This document shows positions 36,671 to 49,179 of a stretch of DNA of 64,000 nt, piece by piece (positions within the stretch are counted from its first letter, which is position 1; each line of letters opens with the position of its first letter). This stretch comes from Cinnamomum chago (taxonomy: Eukaryota > Streptophyta > Magnoliopsida > Laurales > Lauraceae). Below the pieces are notes generated by a model that saw only the letters and a program-made list of their open reading frames with translations, was not told where the DNA came from and made no database searches. The stretch covers positions 61,500,501 through 61,564,500 of the forward strand of contig CP142457.1 of the NCBI GenBank assembly GCA_038049695.1, read 5' to 3'. A program made the translations under genes and the position numbers.

Positions 36671-39600
36671 ATGGGATCGAGCAGTAGTAAAGATGCTGTG
36701 GCATCTACTTCGGATGGAGTTCCAGCAGCACGGATGAGGGGAGCTAGGGTTTTCCAGTCTTTTTGTCTTGGCAGATCTTCTGATTCTTCTTCCGATAATG
36801 ATGATCAGGTATCTGATTTTTAAGCTTGTTCTTAACGTTTCGTTTTGATGACCTGGATATGAGGTATCTGATTAGGGTTTATGGTTTTGTGTTCTTTCTT
36901 GTGTTGGTGGATTCGATTTATTGATGTTTTTCTTTTCCATAGCCCTAGATTGACTTGCATTGTGCTGAGAATCCACCTTATGAAGACATTATTATCCTCA
37001 ATGCTGAGATTGTATCTGCTCATTTTTGTGTTTTCTGTTGTCACTTTTTAAGTTTTGTGGAAAGATTGAACCAAACAACAAAGGATGTAGGTAGGGCCTT
37101 TGCAGAAAGGACCAGGTACCACAGCTATTAAAGATATAAAGAACCAAGGATCATCTACAACACTTTTTAGGATGAGCTTTGCCCACCATTGTGGGGATTT
37201 CTCTTAATGCAAAGGTTCTCAATAGAATGGCCTCACACCTGCACCTCCGCAATGAGTTAAAAATTTTATCTTTGATTTTGTTTACTTTTCATTGCATCTG
37301 TGTGCCCTCGTTATCTTGATGCGCAGAAGCAGCTCGTTGGAAGGTCACTTATTTAAGCGTAACTTTAAAATTCTGACCATCTACTTCATCCACGTTTGTC
37401 TATTTGATTGGTATTTTGCTTCTCCACTGTCTGCATTGCTTCACGCATTATCTCTCAGATGTTTGCGTATATATTTTTTATGCTCTTTTCCGTCTATGAT
37501 TATACATAAGCTGTGTAGCTAATTCTACCTAGTGAAACAATCATAATGTCAGCAATTGTGCTTCGGTTCTGGCTACTTGTTGTACCATGTGCGCTTTGTT
37601 TTGTTAATATGAAGTATGTATTGAATGGCTAAAATTTAAGAGGGCTGCAATCATATGGGTCTCTTTTTCAGGGTTCTGTTGCTCAAAACTTGGTAAAGGG
37701 CAGATTAAAAAAAGTAACATTTGCAGATCAAAGGGGAGCAGAATCCGATCATGGAAAGCGTGAATGTTGTAGTATGATTGGTGCTGCACAAACTAATGGT
37801 GAACTTGATGGATGGAGTCAAGAACGCATCACTCGTATTGACTCAGGTGGCGAAAGCAGCTCTACCCAAATGGTTTCTAGTCGGTTACCAAACCCTCTGA
37901 GGCGATCCCGTTCGCGCTTTAGTTTCATTCCTAACAGTATAAATTTCAGGCTAAGTAGAGCAGCTAGCTTGGGGTCGTCAGCTTCGCGTTCTCTCTTTCC
38001 AACAAGCCTCTCACTTTCAAATTCTGAAGAACTTCCTGTTCATACAGGTGATGATTTGGAAAATAGAAACAGAAATGAATCTCATCCACGCGACAGCCGC
38101 ATCGTGTTTCCATGCAGTAATCTATCAAATGAAACCCAGTACCAATATTCTTCGTCTGGTATATCTTGCGTAGAGCCCCCACTATCTGGTTTCTCAGTCC
38201 GCGTGCATAATGAGGAGCCCACAGTGTCTAGCCTTTCGATGCACTTGCATAGTGAGAACACTGTCCCTTCCCAGGACGTCACTAGGACAAATTCCAGTAT
38301 GAGGATTGATGCTCCTGTTAATCAAAGGAATCATACAGATATTGAGAGCATTGAAACAAGACGTTTTGATAGACGGACTGGAGTTCAAGAGCCTATAGAA
38401 GGAGGGGTGCGGTTTAGCCGGACTATGAGTGTTGGCCGACTTCGTGATAGAGTTCTTCGAAGAACTCCATCCTCTGATTTGTTTGGTCATCTTCATGATG
38501 ATAGGATAGTAGGAGAGACTAGGCAGGTAAATAGCAGGCAGTTCTTGCATGGCGTAACAAGAACAGAAACATCTGATGGAAATACTGACATGCAGCCACC
38601 TTCTTCCAGCCAACATCTCTCTAGTATGATTACCTCAATGAACAGCATTCAAGATGATGAGATGGAGAGTCCACAATTGAGAGAAGCAAGTACTCATGCT
38701 TTAGTGGAGCATAGAACAGCTTTCCTCGAAAGGAGGAGGAGAATAAGATCTCAAGTTGGTATCTTCCTGAATTTGCTTTACTTACAGATAATGTTGCCTA
38801 ATAGAAAAATAATGTCTATTTGGTTGGTGATTGCAGTTCCGTGCACTTCAGCGATTAGGTAGCCGCTTTGAGAATTTATCTGGTCATGATCGGTCATGTA
38901 TTTTATCTGGTCAACATAGGACAGGCCGCTGCATGTGCCAAGCAAACAGTAGGACTGCTGGTCAGGAAGAGGACACAAGTACAAGAGCCAGCATATCAAG
39001 AATTGTTATGTTAGCAGAAGCGCTGTTTGAGGTAACTTTTACTTCTTTATTTATTATGGAAAGAGGTTTTTTTTTTTTTGGGGCGGGGCGGGGTTTAAAT
39101 GCATTTCTTTTATTAATAACCATCCTTTTGGAATCTTTTTTTTACATTTTTTTATGTATTAAAATTTCTATACCTATTTTAATTAGGTTCTGGATGAAAT
39201 CCACCAGCAATCTGTGGTTTTGTCCTCCCGACCTTCTGTGTCTTCTATTGGATCCATTCCTGCACCGAAGGAGATTGTAGATTGCATGCCAGTAAAGATA
39301 TACACAAAACCACCGAAACATCAGAATGAAGAGCCTGCACAGTAAGAGTTTCCTCTCCCCTTTCTCTCTCTCTATATGTATGTATGTATATAATATTCCT
39401 TCATATAATCATATTTTACTAACCTGAAGGGGAAATATAAATCATATAGATCTTTATGGAGAGATTTATCAAATAATTCAACTGAATTTTATCCATCATT
39501 GCTATTGAACTATTGCACTTTGATGACATTTTTATTGTTTTTCTTGGAAAGGAATTCCATTCGATAAAAAGAATAAAGTGAATACTAGATAAGAAAACTT

Positions 39601-42600
39601 GACACTTAAAGACAATCTGATGAGGATTTGATTGTGGAGGTGTTGATAAGCTGGGATGTGGTTGATAAGAGGTGGGCTGATGTAGATGAGGGTTGGCATG
39701 TGAAGGGTCTAGGGAAGGCTGATTTGGTTTATGTGATGAGTGGTTTTGGGTTTTGTGGGCAAAGGATGGTGATCGACCACTTGGTTTTTGAGGTTTGGGT
39801 GTTATCGGCAGGGATGCGTGATTGGAGGTGATGAAGCCCGACCCATGGTCCCGTAACCCCTGATGGGCCCCACCTGATCAATGATCTACCCAAGATCAGA
39901 GATCCCTATCCCTTAATTAGATAGTCTCTAAAATTAGTAAATGTGTTTCTTAATTTCTATTTCATGTTTGATTAGGATTAGTTTGTTTCTTATTTTATTT
40001 TTAGAATGTCTTGATTGCTATGAAACAATCCTACTCTATATATAGTTGATTCCCCATTGCAATTAGTCATGCTTAATCAATTAATCAAGAAAAGCTTCGT
40101 TCGATATCGTATTTCCCTTTGCTATGAGTGTGTTCTTGTTTTTAGAATCCATCCTTGGATTCAATCAATTCTTCAGGAGATTGATCTAGTTCGATCGAGG
40201 ATCTAGGGCTGCGCCAAGAGGTTTTGCAGGGATTAGGGCATGGCCCTCGTTTCAGTTTGGGTGTTCGGCTAGCATGGTTTAGGACAGTGGAAGTGGCGGC
40301 AATGTGGAATGGAGGTAGGGATGGTTCCATTGTGGGTTTTGAAGATGGGTTTTGAGATTAGGGCACTGGGGTGGGTTTCTATTGTGATCAATTAAGCGTT
40401 TTGGAAAATAAGAAAAACTAAAAACTAATCTGGACCATCCAAACACATTGATGGCCAGGATTAAAATATAAACTTAAAAATGACTTAAAACATAAGTAAA
40501 CTCTAAATAACATAAAATAGCAGGCGGGTAGGTGGGCTGGGCCCAAAGGACTGGTCGACGACCTATGGGGACCATGGGTTTGTCATACATCACCCAAGCT
40601 GTCCAAAGTGCACCAATTACTTATAAAATTTTAAAAAATACCAGCGTGTATTATATAGTTCTATGATATTTTACTATTAATCTTGCTTTTACCAAACACA
40701 CTCTTGTCAAATAGTGTGATCACCATTGTACTTAGGTGTATAAATTGTCATTTGCTTGGGCTCTTTTTATCACAGGTGTTATATATGCCTCGTGGAGTAT
40801 GATGACGGAGATTGCATGCGTATCCTGCCGTGTCATCATGATTTTCACCAAACATGTATAGATAAGTGGCTGAAAGAGATTCACAGGTATTATTTGGATT
40901 TCTTGCAACATTTTGTCTGCCTTTTCCACTTTTCTGTCTTTTTTTTTTTGTATGATGCACTGTTTCACAGTTACTGTCTAAGAACTGGGTTTTAACTCGA
41001 GGGCTTTAACAAGCATTGTTGGCAATTCTGTTCTGGTTGCCGTTCCGGTTTGATCTTGCGGTGGAATGTTTTGGCATTCCAGTCAATTCCGGCATTCCAT
41101 TTCGGAAAAAACGCAATTGAAAAATGGAAAAATATATATATATATATATATAAAAGATTACCTAAAATTGAAAAAATAGTTGAATGCTAAAATAATACTA
41201 AAAATGCTTACTTAAATTTTATCATTTAAATTAAACTACACTCTACAATTACCATTTTTTGGTTCTCACTACATATGAATGAAAGTATGAAACCTTGGCC
41301 ATAATGGGGGCGGAATTGGTCCGGGATCCGGACCGGAACGGACAGGAATTTGGATAAAAAACTTTTAGGAGGTCATTTCATTCCACCCAAAGGCCAATTC
41401 CGGAACATTCAGGCCAATTCTGGCCAGAACGGAACAAAATTGACAACTATATTAACAAGTAACTCAAAATGGCATGTCACTTGATCAGGTGATTCAAATG
41501 GGTCTCTTAGCCTGTCTTGCCTGAGTTACTCACTCTTGGTGTTCTCGAACACTCTGCATTTCAATGCTTATGTAACTGTTTATTGCTGGGAAATGCATGC
41601 ATGCATGCATGGGCAGACCTGGTGTTGACTAGTATTTTAAACCATGGACACAACTTAAACTCAGGCCGGTTTGGCATAAACACTTAAAAAGCCTTTTTGG
41701 TGCATTTCTAGGTGTGTAATCAAAACGTATTACTTACATATATGAATCATTTTATTGGGGGTGGAAGTGTGGAAAACTTTAGATGAAAATGAACCCTTTT
41801 ACACGTTTTTTCTACATATGATCCTTTTACATACGTAAATTTTGTTAAATGGACATAAATGTGTAACTGTATCAACAATTACATTGTAAAATGCCGCAAA
41901 CACAAACTCAATGGGGATTTGTGAACATGTGAAAGTTGCTCGAGTGTTCAAGTGGTATGTTCATTTTGGTGTGATTATATATTGGCGCCGCTCTTCCGAG
42001 TTTTGTGATTAGTTGGAAATTTCTCCCAGACTCATGATGGACATGTTTACTGTTGATCACCCTGAGTTTGCCATGGATCCACTATCTTGTGTCTGATATG
42101 CTGGCTTCCCTTATTAAATTATTTTGCTAGGTGCATTGTTGCTGCACTTCTTCTTTCCTTTTGGTTTTCCATAACACAGCAAAGCGTAGATGTTAAGCGA
42201 CCATTTGTTTTCAGTGCTTCATTTTTAAGCATTTTTTGCTCAGGTCTTGCCTGCTCCTCCCAACGTGGCTATAATTTGATGTGTATGCCTTTTCTTTTCA
42301 TTATATTTAGCTGGAAACCTTAATGTTTGGCAGACCGTATTTGTACACCTGCCCTGAGTATATCCCAAGGAAGGGGGTAATGAGATGATATGGATTTGTC
42401 AGGGATGACTATTCGATTGGTAGAAATGCAAACTGTTCAGGTGACACTTCTATTGAGAAAATCCATTCTGCCAACGTGCCTAATTAATGTTGCATACCCT
42501 ATCATCACATCGTCATCTGTTAACAAAAAAAAAATCATCACATCATCATCATATGCCAAAAAGGAGAAAAAGAGAAACAACGATGGCCCTTAAATTATTA

Positions 42601-43073
42601 ACCCTAACCGTAAAAACTAGTAGTCACTTGCATTAAGAATTGAATTCCTGACTAATTGTATTTTTTGCTGCCATATTGTTACTGTTGCACTCTTCTCCAT
42701 TCCCATATTATGTCCTCAATTTCATAAGAGGCATGATTGCGAATATGCTACTTTCTCCCACATTCACAGGGAGGCTAACTCTCTGGTGGACTAGTCAACC
42801 CAAATCAGCTGTGGAGGCCTTTGTATGTTGATAGAGCAGAGCCATCATAATTGTACTCATTTTTGCCTCCATCTTCCTGATGGAATTATATTATTTGCCT
42901 GTCTTTTGATTCATTGAATTGAGTTTTCAAAGGAAAAAAAACCTTATTATTGTTGTTTTCATATCCAGCAAGGGTATTTGTTCATCAATTTTTCTCGTCC
43001 CTGCAGGGTCTGTCCACTTTGTCGTGGGGATGTTTGCCGACATGACTTGCAGCCTACTGATAAAGTTGATTAA
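36671..43073 (+). CDS. C-terminal RING-H2 protein, probable E3 ubiquitin ligase, 6 exons
   Basis: Exons: 36671-36808, 37672-38754, 38837-39031, 39187-39341, 40776-40886, 43007-43073. They sum to 582 codons plus TAA. The zinc-binding order at residues 525-566 is C-X2-C, C-X-H, H-X2-C, C-X2-[19 protein letters not shown]. That is a RING-H2 finger, which binds an E2 enzyme and transfers ubiquitin to substrates. The rest is mostly polar and Ser/Arg-rich, probably disordered, with RSRSRFSF near residue 123. The protein starts MGSSSSK, a possible N-myristoylation signal that would put it on a membrane; this is inference. The exon 2 donor must be CAA|GTTGGT (38754) to keep the frame FRALQRLG in exon 3. 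The RING is split over exons 5 and 6. Introns 4 and 5 hold a solo LTR and a hAT MITE. The substrate is unknown. Confidence 0.9.
39829..40216 (+). repeat. Solo LTR (388 bp) in RING gene intron 4
   Basis: It starts TGATGAAGCCCGACC and ends AGGGCTGCGCCA. The flanks GGAGG (39824-39828) and AGAGG (40217-40221) differ at one base. Inside are GATTAGGATTAG, a TATATATAG box and a U5-like end. The terminal words and internal GATTAGGAT text resemble the solo LTR at 61258, suggesting one family. Confidence 0.65.
41014..41451. mobile_element. hAT-type MITE, 438 bp, in RING gene intron 5
   Basis: Target duplication TTAACAAG is perfect (41006-41013 and 41452-41459). The ends CATTGTTGGCAATTCTG and CAAAATTGACAACTATA are imperfect inverted repeats, and both ends continue with GTTCTGG/CCAGAAC text. 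A (TA)n tract lies inside at 41132-41152. There is no transposase. Confidence 0.8.
42501..42550 (+). mobile_element. Micro-retroposon: TGTTAAC plus A9 between 17-bp repeats
   Basis: ATCATCACATCGTCATC (42501-42517) and ATCATCACATCATCATC (42534-42550) differ at one base. They flank a 16-bp insert, TGTTAAC followed by nine A. The target is itself ATC-rich, so slippage is a possible alternative. It lies in RING gene intron 5. Confidence 0.5.
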
Positions 43074-43674
43074 GCTAAGCCCCACTCAATTGTTTTAACT
43101 GCTTACATACCCTCGTTGTGACACTGGTTCTGTGAATTCTTCACGGTCATTGAAGATATCAACACATTGGTTGTGGAGCTCGTTAAAAAATTTCCATATT
43201 GGATATAATGTTATGGAAAGTTGAGCCCAAGCATTGGATTTTCCATTGCCTTTTCTTTCCTCTCTCTCTCTCTCGTTTTTTTTTTTTTTGGCCGAGACAA
43301 TCAAGAATGGTTCAGCGGTGAAAAGCTTACTGGGTTCCCAACATGCCACTCGGGGAAGTTTAGAATCTTTTGTACCGAAGTCATGGACCTGTTTCGTGTC
43401 ATTCAGAGAATGAATGAAAATAAAACTTGGTTGGCAGAAAGAACTCTGTTTGGCATCATTCTCAGAATGAAACATTCTGAGAATGAAGGAAGAAGATTTT
43501 GTTTAGCAGTAATTCTCTTTCTTTCTGCATCTCTCAAACCCAACCCCCCCCCCCCCCCCCCCCCCAAATTAAAATGGCTGCAAAACAAGTTTTTATTCGT
43601 ACATTCTCGTGATAAACATTTCCTAATGATGTCAAACAGGCCTGTGTGTTTCACAATGGGCCATACATTGCGGC

Positions 43675-43722
43675 ATCTACATCTAGTTTCAGCAAAAAAA
43701 AAAAAAAAAAAATCTACATCTA
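43675..43722 (+). mobile_element. Micro-retroposon: GTTTCAGC plus A18 between 11-bp repeats
   Basis: ATCTACATCTA occurs at 43675-43685 and 43712-43722. The 26-bp insert is GTTTCAGC followed by 18 A. It has the structure of a retroposon truncated to its tail. Confidence 0.65.
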
Positions 43723-44099
43723 CTTGTCCAGTAAATCTCGAAGTTAAAAGTGGAATGTAAATCCATCATGATAAATTAAAATAAGAGGATGTCAAGGTGG
43801 GTTTTACATATCGGTGAACTGAGCAAAATGTCTAGTACTCATTGAAGACCCATGACAAGAAGGAATTAGGCATTTAAACTTTGGGGGACCGTTTGGAACC
43901 TCTAAACTTAAGCTCTTATATACATAGTAGTGTTGGGAAACCTCTAGTTGTATTTTTTTTTTTTATTTGTAGAGATTTGGTCTTTAAAAAATAAGCTAAG
44001 CTAAGGGCTGCTTTGTTTAGTGTGGGAGGTGGTGGGCAATGCAAAATTATGCATTTTGGATGACAATAATCTTGTAAAGTTGTCAAAATTACACAAATG

Positions 44100-44480
44100 A
44101 TGGATTGTTAGTTGTAATTTCTAAAAGGTGGGCCCCAATTACCACTTTCTAAAGGCAAGTCATATGGGCACAATAACAAAATAGTAGCTCCACTTTGTAA
44201 TTTGTAAAGGTAGGTCCCATGTCAATCACAAAAGGTGGGCTCACATTATAATTTTTGCCCATATCATAATTCGTAGAAAGGTGAGCTCTATGTATTAATT
44301 CCTACTAATGGGCCTCACATTCTAATTACTAAATGTTGAGTCCATGTAATTTCCAAATGTGGGCCTCAGATATATAGAAATTCATAAATGTGAGCCCATG
44401 TGATTCCTAAATGTGAATCTCATTTTCACAATCACAAAAGATATAATTTCTATAAAGGTGGGCCCGTGTTGTATTTATAA
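44100..44480. repeat. Degenerate short-period repeat rich in AAAGGTGGGCCCC
   Basis: Words such as TAATTTCTAAAAGGTGGGCC, TAATTTGTAAAGGTAGGTCC, AATCACAAAAGGTGGGCTCAC and TTTCTATAAAGGTGGGCCC recur about every 35-60 bp, eight to ten times. No coding frame runs through. It may be an old minisatellite or the interior of a decayed MITE. Confidence 0.6.
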
Positions 44481-47400
44481 AGGTGCTTCCTATTAAAAGA
44501 AATCCTTTCAACTTTAAATTTATAATACTGGAACGACCTAATGCAACTTGAGAAAAATCTAATATTGGATAATCTTAATGCAGAGGTCAAGGTTGCCCAT
44601 TCACCAAGTCGGAAGAGTTATATCTTCCATAAGATGCTGTCGGCCCCACTGCAGCCTGCAAAAAGGTTGTGAGACCAGGCCCCATGCACTAACTCCATTG
44701 AGGATTAAATGGCACATTCTGCGACCTGATCGATTTCCGCCCCCCCCCCCCACCCTAAGCCTACCGAAAAGGGTCTCAACCACCCCCCCGAAGAGATGTC
44801 ATCGTCTTTATCGTCTCCATTGATATCAATGATGCCTTGTTCCTTTTTCTGTTACGCCATATGTCATTATCATCAATGATCAACCTCCTAATCCCGGCCT
44901 TTATTAGACAAAATACACAAACATACTTTAAATAGGAAATCTAATCCCTTAGCTTTAATTTTCATAAAGGAGAAAACAGAAAAGGAACAAGAAACTTTAG
45001 TACGAAAGAAAAGAGAAGAAAGTCACAAGTCACCCCATAACAATGTGTAATTAACATGGAGAAATAATCCTGTGCTGCCATCAGTATAGTTTTGATGCCA
45101 GTTAAAATGGAGAATATTCACCTATCTTGAGCATCCAGGACGCGTTATTGGATTTAATTTTTTATTATTTTTTGGGTAATGTCATCAGAGATGAATCCTC
45201 TCTGATTTTTCTTGATTATGAGGAAAACCCAGGTTCGGTTAAAAGAGGAAAAAGTGAGGATTTGGAAACTCATAAAAATTCCTCTTCCTTTGATTCTTCG
45301 GTCTCCTCCGACCCCATTAAAATTTAAAAATCTATGGAGGCAAAGAAGCACATGAGTTACAAAGAGTGACTTCTCCCAAACCTAAAATGCAACGACTCAT
45401 CTCTTAAAAAAGCTTCATATAGAAGATTACTCTCTTTTACTAAACGTTCCCTTAGTTTTCTAGGTGATGAATTTTTGTGAATTTGTGGGTTCTTTTGCCT
45501 TTTCCCTTTTTTTTTTTTTTTTTTTTCAAATTTTGATTTTTTGGTAATGGTTTTTCGTGGGTTTTTTTGGTTCTTTTTAAATTTCATTTTATTATTAGAT
45601 TGCTTATGGAATAACTCATTTCTATGTTTCGGTTCTCTGTCTTTCGAATTTTATTGCATTTTACTATTGAGTTTATTTCACACGGAGCGCAGGTGAGCAT
45701 TCTCCAGTTAAAAGACGCTTACCCTGCATGGGTCCCACTTTTACTCCAACTCATAACTACTTACAGACCAGCACTAACCCAAATTTCATGCCAAGTAGTG
45801 TGATTGTACCATCGGATCGATCATACGTAAAAATATATTGTTACATTTCTACACATGATCCATGCAATGGTTAAGTATTCGTAGATTAGCCACGGGCCAG
45901 AGGGTCCCAGTCTATCCCGCTACAATACAGATCGCAGTGTAGATGTCAAGACACTTGGAGGCTCTTTAATGGTTAAAATAGATCGAGAGCCTTTCAGGGA
46001 TGAGAGCTGAGATAGCCCCTGGGGTCAATATGGAAAAATAGGTAAAGATAGCACAAAATGCATTCATGGTTTATTGTCACATTTATGACATAACAAAACA
46101 AAGATTTCTAGATAGCACTGCCAAGGCAAATAAAATTCTTAAATACAACTCTTATTACCATCAATCAAATATATAACCCCAATGAGGGAATAGAGGCTGG
46201 CTCTCCATTTCATCCAATCCTCCTATAGTCCCTTCTTGCCTGGGATGAAGGTAAAATGGTGGTAATGGGATGCGCAGCTCTTCGTCCTACAGGAGAAGGT
46301 CGGTCTGTTAATTGTACACTAAAAGGTAATGAGAGAGCATATGGTACTGGAAAACAGACACGGGTAATGCAAAAGATAGCTTAATCACATTTGTAAAGAC
46401 AATCACAGGAACACCATAAAATCCAAGTACAAGAATGGTAAGGCTACAAGGTCAGATTCCAAGTAGGCGTTGGTGGAAAATTTCAAGTGTAAGTACTCTA
46501 CATGGAGTTTCACACAGCCCTCCCACAACAGAAATCCTAGATTCTACTAACTACTAAGACCATGCAATTCTTAGTTGACATCCTCATCTGAAACCTGACA
46601 CTTGGATTTCCTCAGTGGAAGATTGATCTTATTAGGTTTAGGTTTTCTGCTTCAATATCTGTTGTTGAACCAGCAACAAAAGCCTGGATTCTACTAAGAA
46701 CATGAAATCTCCGTCCATATCCTATCTGGAACCAATAACTGGATTTTCTCACGGTAGAAGATTGATCTTTTTTTCTTCAATATCTTTCATTTTAAGGGAA
46801 GATTTAAAGGCCTTCTTTGGACTGCATATTGAAAAATAAAGGATCGAAACAAAGAGAACTTCACAATATCTGCTGTTGAAGGGCTTTAAAGGCCTTCCAC
46901 AATTCTCTCCCTATATCCACCAGAGAGATTGCACTTTATGATTTTGGGGAGCTCTTGGGGATCTCTTGTCCAGTCTCAAGTGATTCTAGGCGGTTCTCAT
47001 CCTCGTCATCGATGCAGAAACCGGTTTCATTGCCAAAGCAAATAATCTCTTCACCGGCATGCCATGAGTCCCTTCTTTGGGGCATTTCTGTGGCATGAGC
47101 CAGTTTTCAAATGCTAATTCAGATGAGTCCTTTTTCTCCTGCTGTTTCCTTCCATTTTGTCTTGTTATAGGAAGAAAAAAATCTTCTTCTTCGATCTTCA
47201 TTTCCAGTGTAGACATGATTCTCCAGCCAAGAATCCGGACCTGCATATTGCATCAATGACAGATTGGTCATTTCTGAGATTTCCAGCCACAACTCCCAAA
47301 AACTGGTTAGATTCGGGGACAGTCTGTTAGAGTATCGCAAAACTGACATCTGGCAGCAGTTTCTTACTCATCATCTTTTTCTTCATCTTCTAATATTTCT

Positions 47401-49179
47401 CTCTTTTGCCCTTTTTTTTTTCTTTAAGGACGTGACTATTTGAAAATTTTAATTTTCTAAAATCCCACTTTCTCTCCCCATTTCTTTCTTTCCCATTGTA
47501 ATGTACAATTTGCTATTTCTGCTCCATTCCTTTTCTTTGTTTCATTCAAAGCTTTTGAATCTTCAGTCACTGTAAAATCAACCCTTTCTAGTAGTGGCAA
47601 TGACACATTTACCCGGACCTAATCCATGAAAATAGGGTATTGGTACTCATAGGACCCTTAAACTTGGACCTAGAATGTCGAGTTGGACTAGGCATGGGTC
47701 AAAAGACCCATATCCGAAATCGATATGCACACACATTACAAAATCTCTCTTGGACTTAGGATTGAGACCTGACCAGGACCCGAACCTGGAACCAATGACA
47801 TTTTTTTTTTTTAATTTGGGTTTGGATCCAACCCATTCTTGTTCCTGATCAACGTTTCTTCGACAGATTATCATTGGATCAGATGATTATCCATCCTTTT
47901 GGATAAAAACCTATTCCAACTAAATGCTCTAAACATCTATTGCAAATCCACCTCCATATCCTCCATGACGCATGTCAATACCTCTAGCGTCTCCAGGTAT
48001 CACTTTCAAAAGACCGCTGCCTCTCCATATATAGGCAGAGAAAGACAGGCTTTTAACCACTTCTTACTTGAGTGGCCAATCATAATATTCCAACTATAGA
48101 CTCTTTTCCATCAACATGGCATATTAGATTGACGGCCCAACTCCCACCACTGCCTACGTATCTATGCTCGTGCTCCCCACATGAATTTGGGTCAGTTCTC
48201 GACTTTTTCCAATTGTTGGTGTTTTTAATTTTAATATTTGTGAAGCTTAAGAGACATTTGTTGAAAGATGTAATGATGTCATGATTAGGATGTAATGATG
48301 TCATGATTATTGTCAAGTCTAAGGTTGCTCTGAGTCTGGGGGTTGTACTATGAATAATCTAAAATACTAAGTAGTGGTAGACAGAAAAGTAGTGAGGATT
48401 GTATGTTCCAATTGTGAACGGTGTGTGAATTGGTGTAAAGGTGTTGAGATAAGTGTGGTGTACTTTTTTAGGTGAAAAGGCGATTTTACAATTAAGTTAT
48501 TAGACTTTGTCATTTGAGTTTCAGTAAGGGTTCTGTACAGCCAGAGTAGGACATCCATGCATACACATAATCACGCATTCCACTAAGCTTATTCTTGTCT
48601 GATATATTATTGAAACTGCCTTTACAACATATGGGAAATATTTTGGGCCATCACCTGGCATATGTAATGTGGAAGAAGATGATCTAGCTGTAGGCCCTAA
48701 TGCATCTCCAGACCTGGACCCAGACTTGCTAAGCACAGCCAGCCTAGCCAGGCAGTGCACAGGCCTGTGTGGTGCCCTTAGACAAGGATAGTGAACTTTA
48801 TTTTTGTTCGTCTTTTTTTATTGACAATTGCTATTTTTGAGATGTAGTTGAGATCTATTTTAGGTTTACTCGTCTGCAACTCTACTATACGATAGCAATG
48901 AAAGGCCATACTTTTTTTTTTTTGAATGGTAACTTGAATTAATTAAAAGCTTAGCAATACAAAAGGGATGTACTGAAAAGCAAAGGCTGTATGGGATTTT
49001 AGAAATTGTCATCTTTTTGCATTGGAATTTGGAACATTGAATTTGGGAAAGTGCACAGGCCTGCATGGGAAAGTGCGCAGCCATAACTTGGAACTTTATT
49101 TTTGTCAGTTGCGAAGAAAAAAAGGACAGAATGAGCAGTGAACAGTACTTTTAGAAGGGTCAAAAATCAACACAGTGGA

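Larger units (their letters stand above)
43074..49179. other. Spacer between the convergent RING and YAK1 genes
   Basis: About 6.1 kb without a gene that I can support. It contains the 3' regions of both genes, a 22-base poly(C) (43544-43565), the micro-insertion at 43675-43722 and the GGTGGGCCCC-rich degenerate array at 44100-44480. Poly(T) tracts at 45507-45527 and 47803-47813 and an L1/SINE-like A-tail at about 48911-48922 (minus strand GTTACCATTC plus poly(A)) are also present. Minus-strand open frames at 46986-47349 have no recognisable domain. Confidence 0.5.

Noticed and set aside
37964-38616. Minus-strand open frames over RING exon 2
   Set aside because: Shadows of the 1,083-bp coding exon.
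38751-38763. Alternative RING exon 2 donor at GTTG|GTATCT
   Set aside because: It would put exon 3 out of frame; CAA|GTTGGT keeps the conserved FRALQRLG frame.
43221-43760. 179-aa plus-strand open frame after the RING stop codon
   Set aside because: Crosses poly(T), poly(C) and poly(A) tracts and a micro-insertion; reads as 3' UTR and spacer.
46986-47349. Two overlapping minus-strand open frames (86 and 76 aa)
   Set aside because: I could not match them to a family or find splice partners; possibly a gene scrap, but not supported.
48753-49110. Possible duplication around GTGCACAGGCCTG and GAACTTTATTTTTGT words, ~300 bp apart
   Set aside because: Only short words match; too weak to call an element or target duplication.
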